This document shows, piece after piece, positions 1 through 8,944 of a DNA stretch of 64,000 bases. Location: contig NZ_CAXBIB010000015.1 of assembly GCF_963975745.1 (NCBI RefSeq), forward strand, positions 1 to 64,000, written 5' to 3'. Source of the DNA: Parvibaculum sp963975745. Its GTDB lineage: Bacteria > Pseudomonadota > Alphaproteobacteria > Parvibaculales > Parvibaculaceae. The translations under genes and the position numbers were made by a program. The notes below the pieces were generated by a model. That model was not told where the DNA came from. It did no database searches and saw nothing but the letters and a program-made list of their open reading frames with translations. Positions within the stretch are counted from its first letter, which is position 1; the number at the start of each line of letters is the position of its first letter.

Positions 1-78
1 CAGAAGTGTCAACCATGTCCCCGAACGCCTGTTAGCTATCTCCCCGGTACAAACAAAGGGGAGGGTGGGAAGAGGGGT

Positions 79-879
79 CTACTTTCCTTCGAAATTCGGT
101 TTTCTCTTTTCCATGAAGGCGGCGCGGCCTTCCTTGTAGTCGTCGCTGGCGAAGCAGCGGGCGATCAGCGCGTCGCATTTCTCGTGATCGAAATTGCCGG
201 GCGCTCTCGCGAACTCGTCGACCACCTGCTTGGCGGCGGCGACCGTCAGCGGGGCGTTTTCGGCGATGGCGGCGCAGGTGTCGCGGGTGACGGTCTCCAG
301 CGCCTCCTTCGTCGTCACGCGGTTGACGAGGCCCATGGCGAGCGCCTCGTCGGTCGTGAAGCGGCGGGCGGTGAAGAAGATTTCCTTGGCGAAGGCCGGG
401 CCGACGATGTGAACCAGGCGACCGGTGCCGCTTGCACCATAGGCAAGGCCGAGCTTCGCGGCCGGGATGCCGAAGGTCGAATGTTCCGCCGCGATGCGCA
501 GATCGCAGGACAGGGCGATGCCGAGACCGCCGCCGATGCAGTAGCCGTCGATCATGGCGATGGTCGGCTTCTGCGCATGGGCGATCGCATCGAAGGCGAT
601 CTCGGTCGCCTGTTCATAGGCCAGGATGCCTTCGGCGGAGGAACGGCTTTCGCCGAATTGCGAGATGTCGGCGCCGGCGACGAAGGCGCGGTCGCCCGCG
701 CCCTTCAGCACGATGACGCGGATCTCCGGATCGGCGTCGAAGGCGCGCATGATTTCCGGCACGGCCTGCCACATGTCGAGGCCGACGGCATTCAGCCGTT
801 CGGGATTGTTGAAGATCATCCAGCCGATGGCGCCGGTCTTCTCGGCGATCATGCGGGGCGTGGGGGAGGAGATGGACAA
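79..879 (-). CDS. Enoyl-CoA hydratase/isomerase (crotonase) family protein
   Basis: Crotonase-fold protein of 266 aa, expected to act on an acyl-CoA thioester in the cytoplasm. The first oxyanion-hole segment AGAD is near residues 68-71 and the second, GYCIGGG, at 112-118. The two glutamates used for water addition in classical hydratases are both absent: the position in the GGGxE motif is Gly120 and the one in the PE motif is Ala140. It is therefore probably not a standard hydratase; an isomerase, hydrolase or other crotonase activity is possible. The first codon at 879 is TTG with a weak GGGAA-like site; ATG at 852 is the alternative. A strong hairpin lies upstream at 980-1011. Confidence 0.85.
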   Translation of the reverse strand: MSISSPTPRMIAEKTGAIGWMIFNNPERLNAVGLDMWQAVPEIMRAFDADPEIRVIVLKGAGDRAFVAGADISQFGESRSSAEGILAYEQATEIAFDAIAHAQKPTIAMIDGYCIGGGLGIALSCDLRIAAEHSTFGIPAAKLGLAYGASGTGRLVHIVGPAFAKEIFFTARRFTTDEALAMGLVNRVTTKEALETVTRDTCAAIAENAPLTVAAAKQVVDEFARAPGNFDHEKCDALIARCFASDDYKEGRAAFMEKRKPNFEGK

Positions 880-979
880 CGGACTGTTCCCGGATCAGAT
901 GCTCGACTGCCGTCTGGGATACAGGCGCGGCGGGGTACTGGCAACAGGCGTGATGCTATCGGCACGGTCCGCAACAAAT

Positions 980-1020
980 AGTGTCACCCCGGCTTTCGCC
1001 GGGGTGACACTTGTTTTTGA
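980..1020. terminator. Perfect 14-bp stem hairpin, bidirectional terminator or dispersed palindrome
   Basis: AGTGTCACCCCGGC (980-993), loop TTTC, and its exact complement at 998-1011, followed on the + strand by TTGTTTTT. It lies between the end of the sulfatase gene (1036, minus strand) and the start of the crotonase gene (879, minus strand), so it can end sulfatase transcripts. GTCACCCCGGC-type palindromes are, as far as I recall, commonly dispersed in alphaproteobacterial genomes, so it may be a repeat unit as well as a terminator. Confidence 0.7.
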
Positions 1021-1035
1021 GCTGATGCTTGTGCC

Positions 1036-2574
1036 TCAAACCGGTGCGACGTATTCGAGCTGCGGCTCGCGGACCGGCGGCAGGTTGTCCTTCAGGTCGG
1101 CCAGCAGGTCGGATTTCAGCTTGGCGTAAGCCGGGTCGTTCCAGAGGTTGCGGTATTGCCGCGGGTCGTTGGCGTGGTCGTAGAGCTCGCCTTCGCTGCC
1201 GTCATGGATGGTGCCGGGCAGGCAGGCGGTGATGGTGTAGCCGTCGCGGTAGATGGTGCGCAGGCCGACGGTGGTGCCGTCGACATGCTTGCAGTCCCAT
1301 TCGGTGAAGACGCGCTCGCGGCCCTGGGCGTCGCCTTCGGCATCGGTTTTCGGCATCGGCTTGCCTTGCATCCATTCAGGCACGGGCAGGCCGGCGATTT
1401 CGCAGAAGGTCGGCGCGAGGTCGACCTGGCCGACCGGCTTTCCGACGGCGGCGGGCGCGACATTCGCCGATTTGGCCGGGCGCCAGATCATCGGCAGGCG
1501 CATCAGCGCGTCGACATGATAGGGGCCCTTGAAGAGCAGGCCGAACTCGCCCTGGAATTCGCCGTGATCGGTGGTGAAGACGATATCGACATCCTCGCCC
1601 CAGCCGCGCTTTTCGACATAGGCCATCACTTTCGCGACCGCCTCGTCGATCAGTTCGTTCTCGACATGGGTGAAGGCGTTGATCTCCTGCACCTGGTCGG
1701 CGGTCATCTCGCAGGCGCGGAAGTCGGGCGGCGCCTCGTAATTCGTCACGCGTTCGCCGGTGTAGTATTCCATCCAGTGGCGCGGCTTGTCCTTCAGCAC
1801 CTGCTCGATCCTTTCCTTCGAGCCCGGATAGAAATCCGGCAGTGGCGTTTCGCGCCAGGGATGGCGGTGAAGTTCCGATTGCGGCGGATCCCAGGGGTGG
1901 TGCGGATCGGGGAAGCTCATCCAGCAGAACCAGTCGTCATCGGCGCCGATGGAAGAGAGCCAGTCGATGGTGCGGTCGGCGACCCAGTCGGTGTGGTAAT
2001 GCGCGCGGGAAACCGGATTGAAATGCACCTGGCAGGCGCCGGTGTCGCCGCCGCCGGCTGCGTTGACCTGAAATTTCTCGTTGAGGTTCTGGTAGAAGCC
2101 GGCAAGCGCTTCCGGGTCGTGCTTCTTCATCCATTCATTGTAGTGCAGGATCAGCGGCGAATGCGTGGCCAGTTCCATGTAGTCGAAACCGCGATGTGGC
2201 CCGTTCTCGCCCAGCCGCGCCATCTGGCTTTCGTAGAATTGCTGATGAAGGTCGAGGAAGGGCTCGAAATGCGCCTTGCCGATCAGCGCCGTCCTGTAGC
2301 CGCCTTTTTCGTTGAGATATTGCGCGACCGAAGGCGCATCGGCGGGGAGCGGCACGCCGTTCATCCAGACGCCATGGGTCGAGACATATTGCCCGGTGAT
2401 CATGGTCGAGCGCGCCGGCATGCAGACGACGTTCTGGTTGTGGGCGCGGGTGTAGTTGATGCCGTTGGCGGCCAAGGCGTCGATGGCGGGTGTGCGCGCG
2501 ACCTTCTGGCCGTTGGCGCCGATGGCGTCGAAGCGCATCTGGTCGGTGGTGATGAAAAGGATCTTCCGGCCCAT
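1036..2574 (-). CDS. Sulfatase family hydrolase (formylglycine type)
   Basis: A 512-aa type I sulfatase / alkaline-phosphatase-superfamily enzyme hydrolysing a sulfate (or phosphonate) ester of unknown substrate. Metal ligands Asp11-Gln12 sit in the N-terminal TTDQMR motif. The formylglycine signature C-x-P-x-R is Cys51-Met-Pro-Ala-Arg55 and runs on to Thr60-Gly61. A later TTDHGE segment supplies further metal ligands. No signal peptide is visible, so it is probably cytoplasmic. The Cys-type signature needs the FGE enzyme, which is not in this window. A short gap separates it from the alpha/beta hydrolase gene on the same strand. Confidence 0.92.
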   Translation of the reverse strand: MGRKILFITTDQMRFDAIGANGQKVARTPAIDALAANGINYTRAHNQNVVCMPARSTMITGQYVSTHGVWMNGVPLPADAPSVAQYLNEKGGYRTALIGKAHFEPFLDLHQQFYESQMARLGENGPHRGFDYMELATHSPLILHYNEWMKKHDPEALAGFYQNLNEKFQVNAAGGGDTGACQVHFNPVSRAHYHTDWVADRTIDWLSSIGADDDWFCWMSFPDPHHPWDPPQSELHRHPWRETPLPDFYPGSKERIEQVLKDKPRHWMEYYTGERVTNYEAPPDFRACEMTADQVQEINAFTHVENELIDEAVAKVMAYVEKRGWGEDVDIVFTTDHGEFQGEFGLLFKGPYHVDALMRLPMIWRPAKSANVAPAAVGKPVGQVDLAPTFCEIAGLPVPEWMQGKPMPKTDAEGDAQGRERVFTEWDCKHVDGTTVGLRTIYRDGYTITACLPGTIHDGSEGELYDHANDPRQYRNLWNDPAYAKLKSDLLADLKDNLPPVREPQLEYVAPV

Positions 2575-2617
2575 AGACGCCGCCCCCGTTTCTAATGTCC
2601 TGCATTAACTTTTTAGG

Positions 2618-3439
2618 TCAGGCGGTGGCCGGAGGCAAGTCCTCGCCTTTTAGAAAGGAAATCATTGCGGGCAGCGCCGTGCGGTCCTGCAGCATGAAGA
2701 GGTGGCCGCCCTCGTAGAAGCGGAGTTCGGCGCCGCGGATGCGCGAGGCCATGTTGTGCTGTGTCTCGGGCAGCGCGATGCCGTCATATCTGCCGGCCGC
2801 GATCAGCACCGGGCAGCGGATTTCGCCGAGGCGGTCCCAGGTGTCGTGGGCGGCGCGGGCCTCGAGCTGGCGGTGCTGGCCCATCGCGTGGCCCGGTTCG
2901 TCCGCATAGGGATCATTTGCGGCGAAGGCGACCATCTGTTCGTAAGCATCCCGATTCTTCTCGATCCATGCCGCGTCGTGGCGCGTGTCGGATATCGGGA
3001 TCATGTGGCGGGCGCGGGCCTCGCGGTCGATCTGCTGCAGCGTGTGCAGCGGGTAAGAGGCGCCGCCGGCGCCGCCGGGCGAGGTGCAGGCCAGCACCAG
3101 TCCCTCGACGACATGCGGATGGCGGATCGCCAGTTCCTGCGCGACCATGCCGCCGAAGGAGACGCCGACGACCAGCGCCGAGCCCCAGCCGATGGCGGCC
3201 ATCAGGCCGACGGCATCCTCGGCATATTCGGCCATGGAATAGGGGCGGTCGGGCTTCGACGTCTGTCCGAGGCCGCGCTGGTCATAGGCCAGCATGTCGA
3301 AATGCTTCGGGAAAGGACCATCCAGCACATTGGGGCGGATGCGCAGGTCGCTGCCTGTGCCGGAAATGAACAGCAGGCGCGGGCCGGCACCGACACGCTG
3401 GTGACAGATTTCGATATCGCCGACCCTGGCGAAGGGCAT
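2618..3439 (-). CDS. Alpha/beta-fold hydrolase
   Basis: A 273-aa alpha/beta hydrolase. The nucleophile elbow is Gly-Val-Ser94-Phe-Gly-Gly, and Asp219 (GRYDG) and His246 (EGGHLF) complete the triad at the expected spacing. The oxyanion loop SGTGSD is near residues 26-31. There is no signal peptide. The ATG at 3439 is preceded by AGGGAG at good spacing. It is read in the same direction as the downstream sulfatase, 43 bp away, so the two may be co-transcribed. The substrate (ester, lactone or enol-lactone) cannot be told from sequence. Confidence 0.9.
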   Translation of the reverse strand: MPFARVGDIEICHQRVGAGPRLLFISGTGSDLRIRPNVLDGPFPKHFDMLAYDQRGLGQTSKPDRPYSMAEYAEDAVGLMAAIGWGSALVVGVSFGGMVAQELAIRHPHVVEGLVLACTSPGGAGGASYPLHTLQQIDREARARHMIPISDTRHDAAWIEKNRDAYEQMVAFAANDPYADEPGHAMGQHRQLEARAAHDTWDRLGEIRCPVLIAAGRYDGIALPETQHNMASRIRGAELRFYEGGHLFMLQDRTALPAMISFLKGEDLPPATA

Positions 3440-3648
3440 GGCCTGGCTCCCTGAAGCGGCTTTCGAAAAAGCTTAACATGGGGTCCAGGAAAAGTGGGTT
3501 CTCCTATTGAACTCGCTCCGATGCCGCCCATGTGTTAGGCTTCCTGAAACTGTCGGCATGCTTCGCTCTGCCGGCATTTCGCCATGTGGGGCCGGTCCTC
3601 AGGGGAGGATGCGCGGCCGTCCGCATCGAACCGGCGAGGAGTGGACCC

Positions 3649-4476
3649 ATGTCGAAGTCCGTCGAGAGGAACCAGCCGCTTGCCGTCTGCGATCCGGTCT
3701 GGGAGCGCGTGCGTGGCGAAGCCGAGGACATGACATCGGGCGAACCGATTCTCGCCAGCTTCCTTTATTCGACCATTCTCAATCATCGCGCCTTCAACGA
3801 CGCGGTCGCCTATCACCTGGCGCAGAAGCTCGGCAATGCGGAAGTGCATCCGATGCAGTTGCGCGAGCTGTTCGACGAGGCGCTGCGCGAGGCACCGGAA
3901 ATCGGCGAGGCCTATCGGGCCGACATCGTCGCCTATTACGAACGCGACCCGGCCTGCCATTCCTATATCCAGCCGCTGCTCTATTTCAAAGGCTTCCATG
4001 CGCTTCAGGCCTACCGCGTGGCGCATTGGCTGTGGGGGCAGGGCCGCAAGGCGATGGCGCTCTATCTCCAGAACCGCGTGTCGGATCTGTTCTCGGTCGA
4101 CATTCATCCGGCGGCGCGGATCGGGCGGGGCATTTTCATCGACCATGCGACCGGCATCGTCATCGGCGAAACGGCGGTGGTCGAGGACGACGTGTCGATG
4201 CTGCATGGCGTGACGCTGGGCGGCACCGGCAAGGAGCAGGGCGACCGTCACCCGAAGGTCCGGCGCGGCGTGCTGATTTCGGTCGGCTCGAAGGTGCTCG
4301 GCAATATCGAGATCGGCGAATACAGCCGCATCGGCGCCGGCAGCGTGGTGCTGCACAATGTGCCGGCGCATTGCACGGCCGTCGGCGTGCCGGCCAAGAT
4401 CGTCGGCTGCGCGGGCTGCGACAAGCCGGCCCATGCCATGGATCAGATGATCAAGGAAGAGGGCGACGGCATCTGA
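3649..4476 (+). CDS. cysE: Serine O-acetyltransferase
   Basis: Makes O-acetylserine from serine and acetyl-CoA, the first step of cysteine synthesis. The 275-aa protein has the N-terminal helical SATase domain (roughly residues 15-125) followed by a left-handed beta-helix of hexapeptide repeats. Catalytic Asp151-x-His153 (DIHPAARIGRG) and His186 in LHGVTLGGTGK are present. The open frame extends 39 codons further upstream, but ATG at 3649 is preferred because GGCGAGGAGTGG precedes it and homology begins after it. The long N-terminus before the SATase domain is common in alphaproteobacterial forms. Confidence 0.95.
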   Translation: MSKSVERNQPLAVCDPVWERVRGEAEDMTSGEPILASFLYSTILNHRAFNDAVAYHLAQKLGNAEVHPMQLRELFDEALREAPEIGEAYRADIVAYYERDPACHSYIQPLLYFKGFHALQAYRVAHWLWGQGRKAMALYLQNRVSDLFSVDIHPAARIGRGIFIDHATGIVIGETAVVEDDVSMLHGVTLGGTGKEQGDRHPKVRRGVLISVGSKVLGNIEIGEYSRIGAGSVVLHNVPAHCTAVGVPAKIVGCAGCDKPAHAMDQMIKEEGDGI

Positions 4477-4489
4477 GGCCGCGCGCCTT

Positions 4490-5761
4490 TCAGGGCAATC
4501 GATCCTTCATCGCATAGAAGAGCATGCCGGCAACCAGCCCCGGATAGCGCAGCCATGTACCGCCCGGGAAATCGGGCGCCGGGATCTTTGCCATCCAGTC
4601 GAAGCGCTCGGCCTGGCCGGCCACGGCCTCGGCGATCAGCTTGCCGGCCAGCGTCGCGATGTTGATGCCCTGACCGGAATAGCCATGCGCGAAGATCACA
4701 TTCGGGGCGAGACGGCCGAAATGCGGCAGGCGCTTCAGGGTGATCGCCAGCGTGCCGCCCCAGGCATGATCGATGCGGACATCCTTCAGTTGCGGGAAGA
4801 CGCGCAGCATCGGCTTTCGGACAAAGGCGGCGATGTCGGCCGGGAAGCGCGGCGAATAGTTCTCGCCGCCGCCGAAGAGCAGGCGTCCGTCGGATGACAG
4901 GCGATAGTAGTCGATGACGAACTTGGTGTCCTGGACGCAGACATCGTCGCGGATCAGCTCGCGCGCCCGGGTGCCCAGCGGCTCGGTTGCGATGATGAAG
5001 TTGTTGATCGGCATGATCGCGGGCGCGATGCGCGGTTCGAGGCGGCCGAGATAGCCGTTGCAGGCCAGCACGACATGGGCCGCCGCGACCGAGCCCTTTG
5101 CGGTCTTCACGCCGGCCGGCGAAATGTCGAGTGCGCGGGTGTTCTCGTGAATCTTGACTCCTTTCGCCAGGCAGGCGCGGGCAAGACCGAGTGCATAATT
5201 CAAGGGATGGAGATGCGCGCCATCCGCATCGTACACGCCGCCCCAATAGCGATCGGACGCCACCATCTCACGCATTTCGTCACGCGGTACGTAGCGCGTC
5301 CTGTCATGGTCGTAATGAGCACGGAGATAGTCGGTATCTTCCTGCAGCCATTCCGCATCGCCGCGTTTCCATGCCGCGTGCAGCAGGCCCGGCTTCAGGT
5401 CGCAATCGATGTCATGGGCCGCGATCAGCTGCTTGACCAGTGCATTGCTCTCAAGACCAAGCTCCCAGAGGCGGCGGGCCCATTCGGGGCCGAGCATTTT
5501 TTCAAGGCTGCGCTGATCCTTGCGCTGCGAGGTGCCGAGCTGACCGCCGTTGCGGCCCGAGGCGCCCCAGCCGATGCGTTCGGCCTCGAGCAGGGTGACC
5601 GCATAGCCGCGCCCGGCCAGATGCAGCGCCGCCGAAAGGCCGGTATAGCCGCCACCGACGATGCAGATGTCAGCCCTTGTGTCGCCGGCCAGCGGCGGCT
5701 GCACCGGCAGTGCCTTGGCCGTTGCGGCATACCATGAGGACGGGTAGGCGGGAGCGGTCAT
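4490..5761 (-). CDS. FAD-dependent oxidoreductase, DAO / gamma-glutamylputrescine oxidase-like
   Basis: A 423-aa flavoprotein with the FAD-binding Rossmann motif IVGGGYTGLSAALHLAG near residues 34-50. The ERIGWGASGRNGGQLGT segment that follows is typical of the PuuB/OrdL group of amine and amino-acid oxidases. It probably oxidises a secondary amine or polyamine derivative using oxygen; substrate unknown. No other putrescine-pathway genes are nearby, so PuuB is not assigned. Its end faces cysE convergently (13 bp apart), and its start is 5 bp from the end of the following small minus-strand gene. Confidence 0.88.
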   Translation of the reverse strand: MTAPAYPSSWYAATAKALPVQPPLAGDTRADICIVGGGYTGLSAALHLAGRGYAVTLLEAERIGWGASGRNGGQLGTSQRKDQRSLEKMLGPEWARRLWELGLESNALVKQLIAAHDIDCDLKPGLLHAAWKRGDAEWLQEDTDYLRAHYDHDRTRYVPRDEMREMVASDRYWGGVYDADGAHLHPLNYALGLARACLAKGVKIHENTRALDISPAGVKTAKGSVAAAHVVLACNGYLGRLEPRIAPAIMPINNFIIATEPLGTRARELIRDDVCVQDTKFVIDYYRLSSDGRLLFGGGENYSPRFPADIAAFVRKPMLRVFPQLKDVRIDHAWGGTLAITLKRLPHFGRLAPNVIFAHGYSGQGINIATLAGKLIAEAVAGQAERFDWMAKIPAPDFPGGTWLRYPGLVAGMLFYAMKDRLP

Positions 5762-5766
5762 GTGCG

Positions 5767-6051
5767 TCAGCCGATGTCCATTTTCCGGTCGTCACGCCCG
5801 TCGGCATGGATGTCGCAGAGATCGAGACAAGCCTCGAAAGGCGCGCTGTCGCGGGTGAATTCGAGGGCATCGTCATCTTCCCACTCGCTGCGGAACACGA
5901 CGGTGCCCTTGTCCGGATGGTCCTCGATCGTGGCGCCGAGAAAGCCGCGGGGCGGGTTGCGGTCGAACTCACGCTCCTTGTAGGCGCGGAGCTGGGTCAT
6001 GATGTGATCGGCCTGTCTGGTTGTGAAGGTGATTTCGAGGGCGACGGGCAT
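5767..6051 (-). CDS. Small conserved hypothetical protein
   Basis: A 94-aa acidic soluble protein, MPVALEITFTTRQADHIMTQ at the N-terminus, with a WEDDDALEFTRD segment reminiscent of small ferredoxin-like (antibiotic-biosynthesis-monooxygenase fold) proteins. I do not recognise a named family. It sits directly upstream of, and in line with, the FAD-dependent oxidase (5-bp gap), so it is likely the first gene of a two-gene transcript. No signal peptide or membrane segment. Confidence 0.7.
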   Translation of the reverse strand: MPVALEITFTTRQADHIMTQLRAYKEREFDRNPPRGFLGATIEDHPDKGTVVFRSEWEDDDALEFTRDSAPFEACLDLCDIHADGRDDRKMDIG

Positions 6052-6210
6052 TTTCCATTCCGGTTTGTTTCGGGTCTTGTCTGTTCGGGCATGCGTCTCG
6101 CTCTATAGCACAGAGATGCGGCGCTTTCGCCCTTTGCGTATTCTTGGCGCCGCGGCAGAATGACCGTCAAAGCCGGAGACGGAATCCGGCGCAGAACAGG
6201 GAAGAAGCGA

Positions 6211-7017
6211 ATGGGACGTCTTGAAGGCAGGGTCGCGATCGTGACCGGCGCGGCGAAGGGCATCGGCGCGATCAGCGCCCGGTTGATGACGCAAGAAGGC
6301 GCGAAGGTGCTTTGCACCGATCTTGACGAAGAGGCCGGGCTGAAGGTTGTCGATGCAATCTCGCAGGCCGGTGGCGAGGCGCTGTTCATGCGCCATGACG
6401 TGGTCGACGAGGCGCAATGGGAGCGCGCGGTTGCGCTGGCCGAGGAGAAATTCGGAGCCTTGCACATACTCGTCAACAATGCCGGCATCGCGCCGGAGCC
6501 GAGCACGATCGAGGACAAGCCGCTTGAAAGCTGGCGTCACACCATCGCCGTCGATCTCGACAGCGTATTTCTCGGCTGCAAGCACGGTATCCGAACCATC
6601 AAGAAGACGACGGCCAGGGGCGGGCCGAGCGGCTCGATCATCAATGTGTCCTCCATTCTCGGGCTTGTCGGTCAACCCGGCGCATCCGACTACAATGCGG
6701 CGAAGGGGGGCGTCAGGCTGCTCACCAAATCGGCGGCGCTCGAATGCGCGCAGGCCGGCTATCGGATTCGCGTCAACTCGGTGCATCCGGGCTATATCCG
6801 CACGCCCATGGTCGAATCGGTGATCGAGCGGGGCGAAATGGGCGGCGTGCAGATCGGCTCGAATGAAATGGTCGAGATGCTGACCATGCTGCATCCGATC
6901 GGGCGACTCGGTGCGCCTGAGGACATCGGCAACGGGATCGTGTTCCTGGCCTCCGAGGAGGCTGCCTTCATGACTGGCGCGGAACTGGTGATCGATGGCG
7001 GCTACACGACGCGCTAG
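6211..7017 (+). CDS. Short-chain dehydrogenase/reductase (SDR) with glucose-1-dehydrogenase-like features
   Basis: Classical SDR of 268 aa. NAD(P)-binding TGAAKGIG lies at residues 12-19, NNAG at 89-92, and catalytic Ser148, Tyr161 and Lys165 (YNAAK) follow. Asp37 at the end of beta-2 (CTDLD) suggests NAD(H) preference. The closing GAELVIDGGYT motif is typical of cyclopentanol / 3-hydroxysteroid / glucose dehydrogenase-like SDRs; the substrate is unknown. ATG at 6211 is chosen over the longer frame because AGGGAAG precedes it and the family begins here. Single gene, divergent from the 5767-6051 gene. Confidence 0.92.
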   Translation: MGRLEGRVAIVTGAAKGIGAISARLMTQEGAKVLCTDLDEEAGLKVVDAISQAGGEALFMRHDVVDEAQWERAVALAEEKFGALHILVNNAGIAPEPSTIEDKPLESWRHTIAVDLDSVFLGCKHGIRTIKKTTARGGPSGSIINVSSILGLVGQPGASDYNAAKGGVRLLTKSAALECAQAGYRIRVNSVHPGYIRTPMVESVIERGEMGGVQIGSNEMVEMLTMLHPIGRLGAPEDIGNGIVFLASEEAAFMTGAELVIDGGYTTR

Positions 7018-7154
7018 CGTTCAGGCACCGCGATGGCAGCATGAACATGGACGTCCGGTGTGGCGTGCCGTGCCGGACCAAGCAGCACCACCAGCGCAGC
7101 GAGCGTCAGCGCGACGGTAAAGGCGGCCAGGCATTTTCGCATGCGTCCCGACAT
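7014..7154 (-). CDS. Possible 46-aa single-pass membrane or secreted peptide
   Basis: Open frame with ATG at 7154 and an AGGATC ribosome-binding-like sequence. It would encode a short peptide with a basic N-terminus, one hydrophobic stretch (CLAAFTVALTLAALVVLLGP) and a His-containing tail. Its last codons overlap the end of the SDR gene on the other strand. The evidence is only the signal-anchor shape and start context; no family is recognised and it may not be expressed. Confidence 0.3.
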   Translation of the reverse strand: MSGRMRKCLAAFTVALTLAALVVLLGPARHATPDVHVHAAIAVPER

Positions 7155-7342
7155 GATCCTGTTCCGGGGCGGATTTCCGACGGAAAAGGCTCTCACATCT
7201 GCCCGTCGCCGGCCAATTGGACGAAGCGCCGCAGCGGCAACCGGGCGCAGGTCCGGTTTGCGCCGGAGGGCCCAAGCCGTTAAAACGGCCGGGCGCGCCC
7301 GATAGACGGGCAGATCAGCAATGCCGATGACGGGAGAACTTC

Positions 7343-7555
7343 TTGGACAAGATCGAAATCAAGCGCATCGAGAGCTATCTTCGCGAGAAGTTCAAGCTGC
7401 CGTCGATCACCGTCAAGGCGCGGCCGCAGAAGGACGATTCGGCCGAGGTCAATATCGGCGACGAATTCATCGGCGTCATCTTCAAGGATGACGAAGAGGG
7501 CGAGGTCTCCTACGCCTTCAACATGGCGATCCTCGACATCGATCTGCCCGATTGA
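7343..7555 (+). CDS. DUF3126 family protein
   Basis: A 70-aa soluble protein of the DUF3126 family, recognisable by MDKIEIKRIESYLR, the KARPQKDDSAEV stretch and the YAFNMAILDIDL C-terminus. The family is nearly confined to Alphaproteobacteria and has no known function. The start is TTG at 7343; a GGGAGAA sequence precedes it. Its end is 3 bp from the end of the convergent membrane-protein gene. Confidence 0.85.
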   Translation: MDKIEIKRIESYLREKFKLPSITVKARPQKDDSAEVNIGDEFIGVIFKDDEEGEVSYAFNMAILDIDLPD

Positions 7556-7558
7556 TGG

Positions 7559-8329
7559 TTAATCGAAGATCGGCCCCTGCAACTCATCGACCTGTTCGCG
7601 GGTTTCGAACTCGCCGACCAGTTTCATCACCGCACGGTCGATTTCGTTCCAGTCGTCGAGACGGCTGCGCTTGTAACGATAGCTCAGTTCGAGGCGGGAC
7701 CCGAGCAGAAGCGAGCGTGTGCAATTCGGACTGTCGACAAGCCTACCCGGACGATCGCAGAGCAGCAGCACCATGCGCTCTTCATCGTCCTTTCCGACCA
7801 GCAGGTCCTGATTGGCATAGCCCGAATCGTCGCGGAAGGTGAAGCGCTGCAGGCCGGCACGATCCTGTTCCGGCTCGGGCGCGGCCAGATATTTCGAATA
7901 GATATCCCGCAGGCGTCGCGCCGAGCTGAGCGGCGTCGCGGTTTCGGCCAGCGTGAAATAGATCACGCTGGAACCAGCCGAATTGTCGATGAAGCGTTCC
8001 TGCAGGCTCGCATCGTAAGGTGTCAAATCTGGGAGCAGGGCATGCATGTCGACATTGGTGCGCCGGCCGCCGCCGCGCTGGCTCGGATATCGCGTGTAAT
8101 GTTCCGGGATCAGGAAGCGCCGGTCGGCGATGAAGGTTTCGATCTTGCGGTCGGCGGCGCTGGCGCGCGGGTCGAGGCCCAGCAGTTCGCTCGGCGTCGG
8201 GCCGAAATAATAGTAGAGAAATGCGCCTGAAAAGGTCAGTACGCCGATCAGAACCAGACCCGGAATAATCCAGGCCGGGCGCTCGCGGACATATTCATCG
8301 TCCGATTGACTGTCGCGCGCCACTGTCAT
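7559..8329 (-). CDS. Hypothetical single-pass membrane protein
   Basis: A 256-aa protein with a cytoplasmic N-terminus, one transmembrane segment (roughly residues 19-42, WIIPGLVLIGVLTFSGAFLY) and a ~210-aa domain outside the cytoplasm. The latter contains one Cys pair in LLLCDRPGRLVDSPNCTRS, which could form a disulphide. No catalytic motif or family is recognised. The frame is open another 45 codons upstream, but ATG at 8329 with a G-rich upstream sequence fits the topology best. It lies next to two further unassigned small membrane proteins (8537-9259), possibly a local envelope group. Confidence 0.7.
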   Translation of the reverse strand: MTVARDSQSDDEYVRERPAWIIPGLVLIGVLTFSGAFLYYYFGPTPSELLGLDPRASAADRKIETFIADRRFLIPEHYTRYPSQRGGGRRTNVDMHALLPDLTPYDASLQERFIDNSAGSSVIYFTLAETATPLSSARRLRDIYSKYLAAPEPEQDRAGLQRFTFRDDSGYANQDLLVGKDDEERMVLLLCDRPGRLVDSPNCTRSLLLGSRLELSYRYKRSRLDDWNEIDRAVMKLVGEFETREQVDELQGPIFD

Positions 8330-8536
8330 CCCCCGTTGTCGTTTTCCAGCCGGGCGTCCAATGCTGTGCCGCGCTGGCACAGCGGCGGCGCAATCCGGTA
8401 CGTCCGGCGGCGAGCCGCCATCCGGAGACCCTCTCCGGCAGTGCATCTTCTTCTTATAACCCACTGAAATTAAAAGATCATTTCAAAATCTTGCCTGGTT
8501 GCCCGGCGCTGGTATGGCGCTTGCGGACAGAGCGGC

Positions 8537-8926
8537 ATGATGCAGTTCATTTTCAAATCGCTGATCGTTCTGGGCGCCTTCCTGTTCTTCGGGGGCTACC
8601 TGCCCCTGCCGGGCGACGATCGTTCGCTGGCGGTACCGAGCCTTGTCTGCGACTCCGATCTCGGCGTCTGCCGGCTCGGCGGGGCCGAATTCGAACTCGG
8701 CGCGCGCTCGCCGCTGCTGACCGAGATCGCGCTCCGGGCACGCGGCAATCCGGCGGCCGATCTGAAGGCGGCGCTGACCGAGCCGCGCCTTGTCAATCTA
8801 CTCGACCAGCAGGTCGTTCCGGACACTGTCGTGGTCATGGCGCAGGCGCGCCTGGCGGCCATGGCATCTCATTTCATTGACGGTATCGAAACCGGCCGCG
8901 CGGTGCGCGGTCCGCTCGAACGATAA
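8537..8926 (+). CDS. Hypothetical exported or membrane-anchored protein
   Basis: A 129-aa protein with a hydrophobic N-terminal segment (residues 3-20, FIFKSLIVLGAFLFFGGYLP), then a soluble domain with two Cys (LVCDSDLGVCRLGG) likely to form a disulphide in the periplasm. I recognise no family. The next gene starts 19 bp downstream in the same direction, suggesting co-transcription. Confidence 0.65.
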   Translation: MMQFIFKSLIVLGAFLFFGGYLPLPGDDRSLAVPSLVCDSDLGVCRLGGAEFELGARSPLLTEIALRARGNPAADLKAALTEPRLVNLLDQQVVPDTVVVMAQARLAAMASHFIDGIETGRAVRGPLER

Positions 8927-8944
8927 CAGGGGTTGGCGGGGCAC

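Noticed and set aside
1156..2595. Long open frame on the + strand opposite the sulfatase gene
   Set aside because: Antisense shadow of a high-GC gene; no start context and no recognisable family, while the minus-strand sulfatase has the formylglycine motif.
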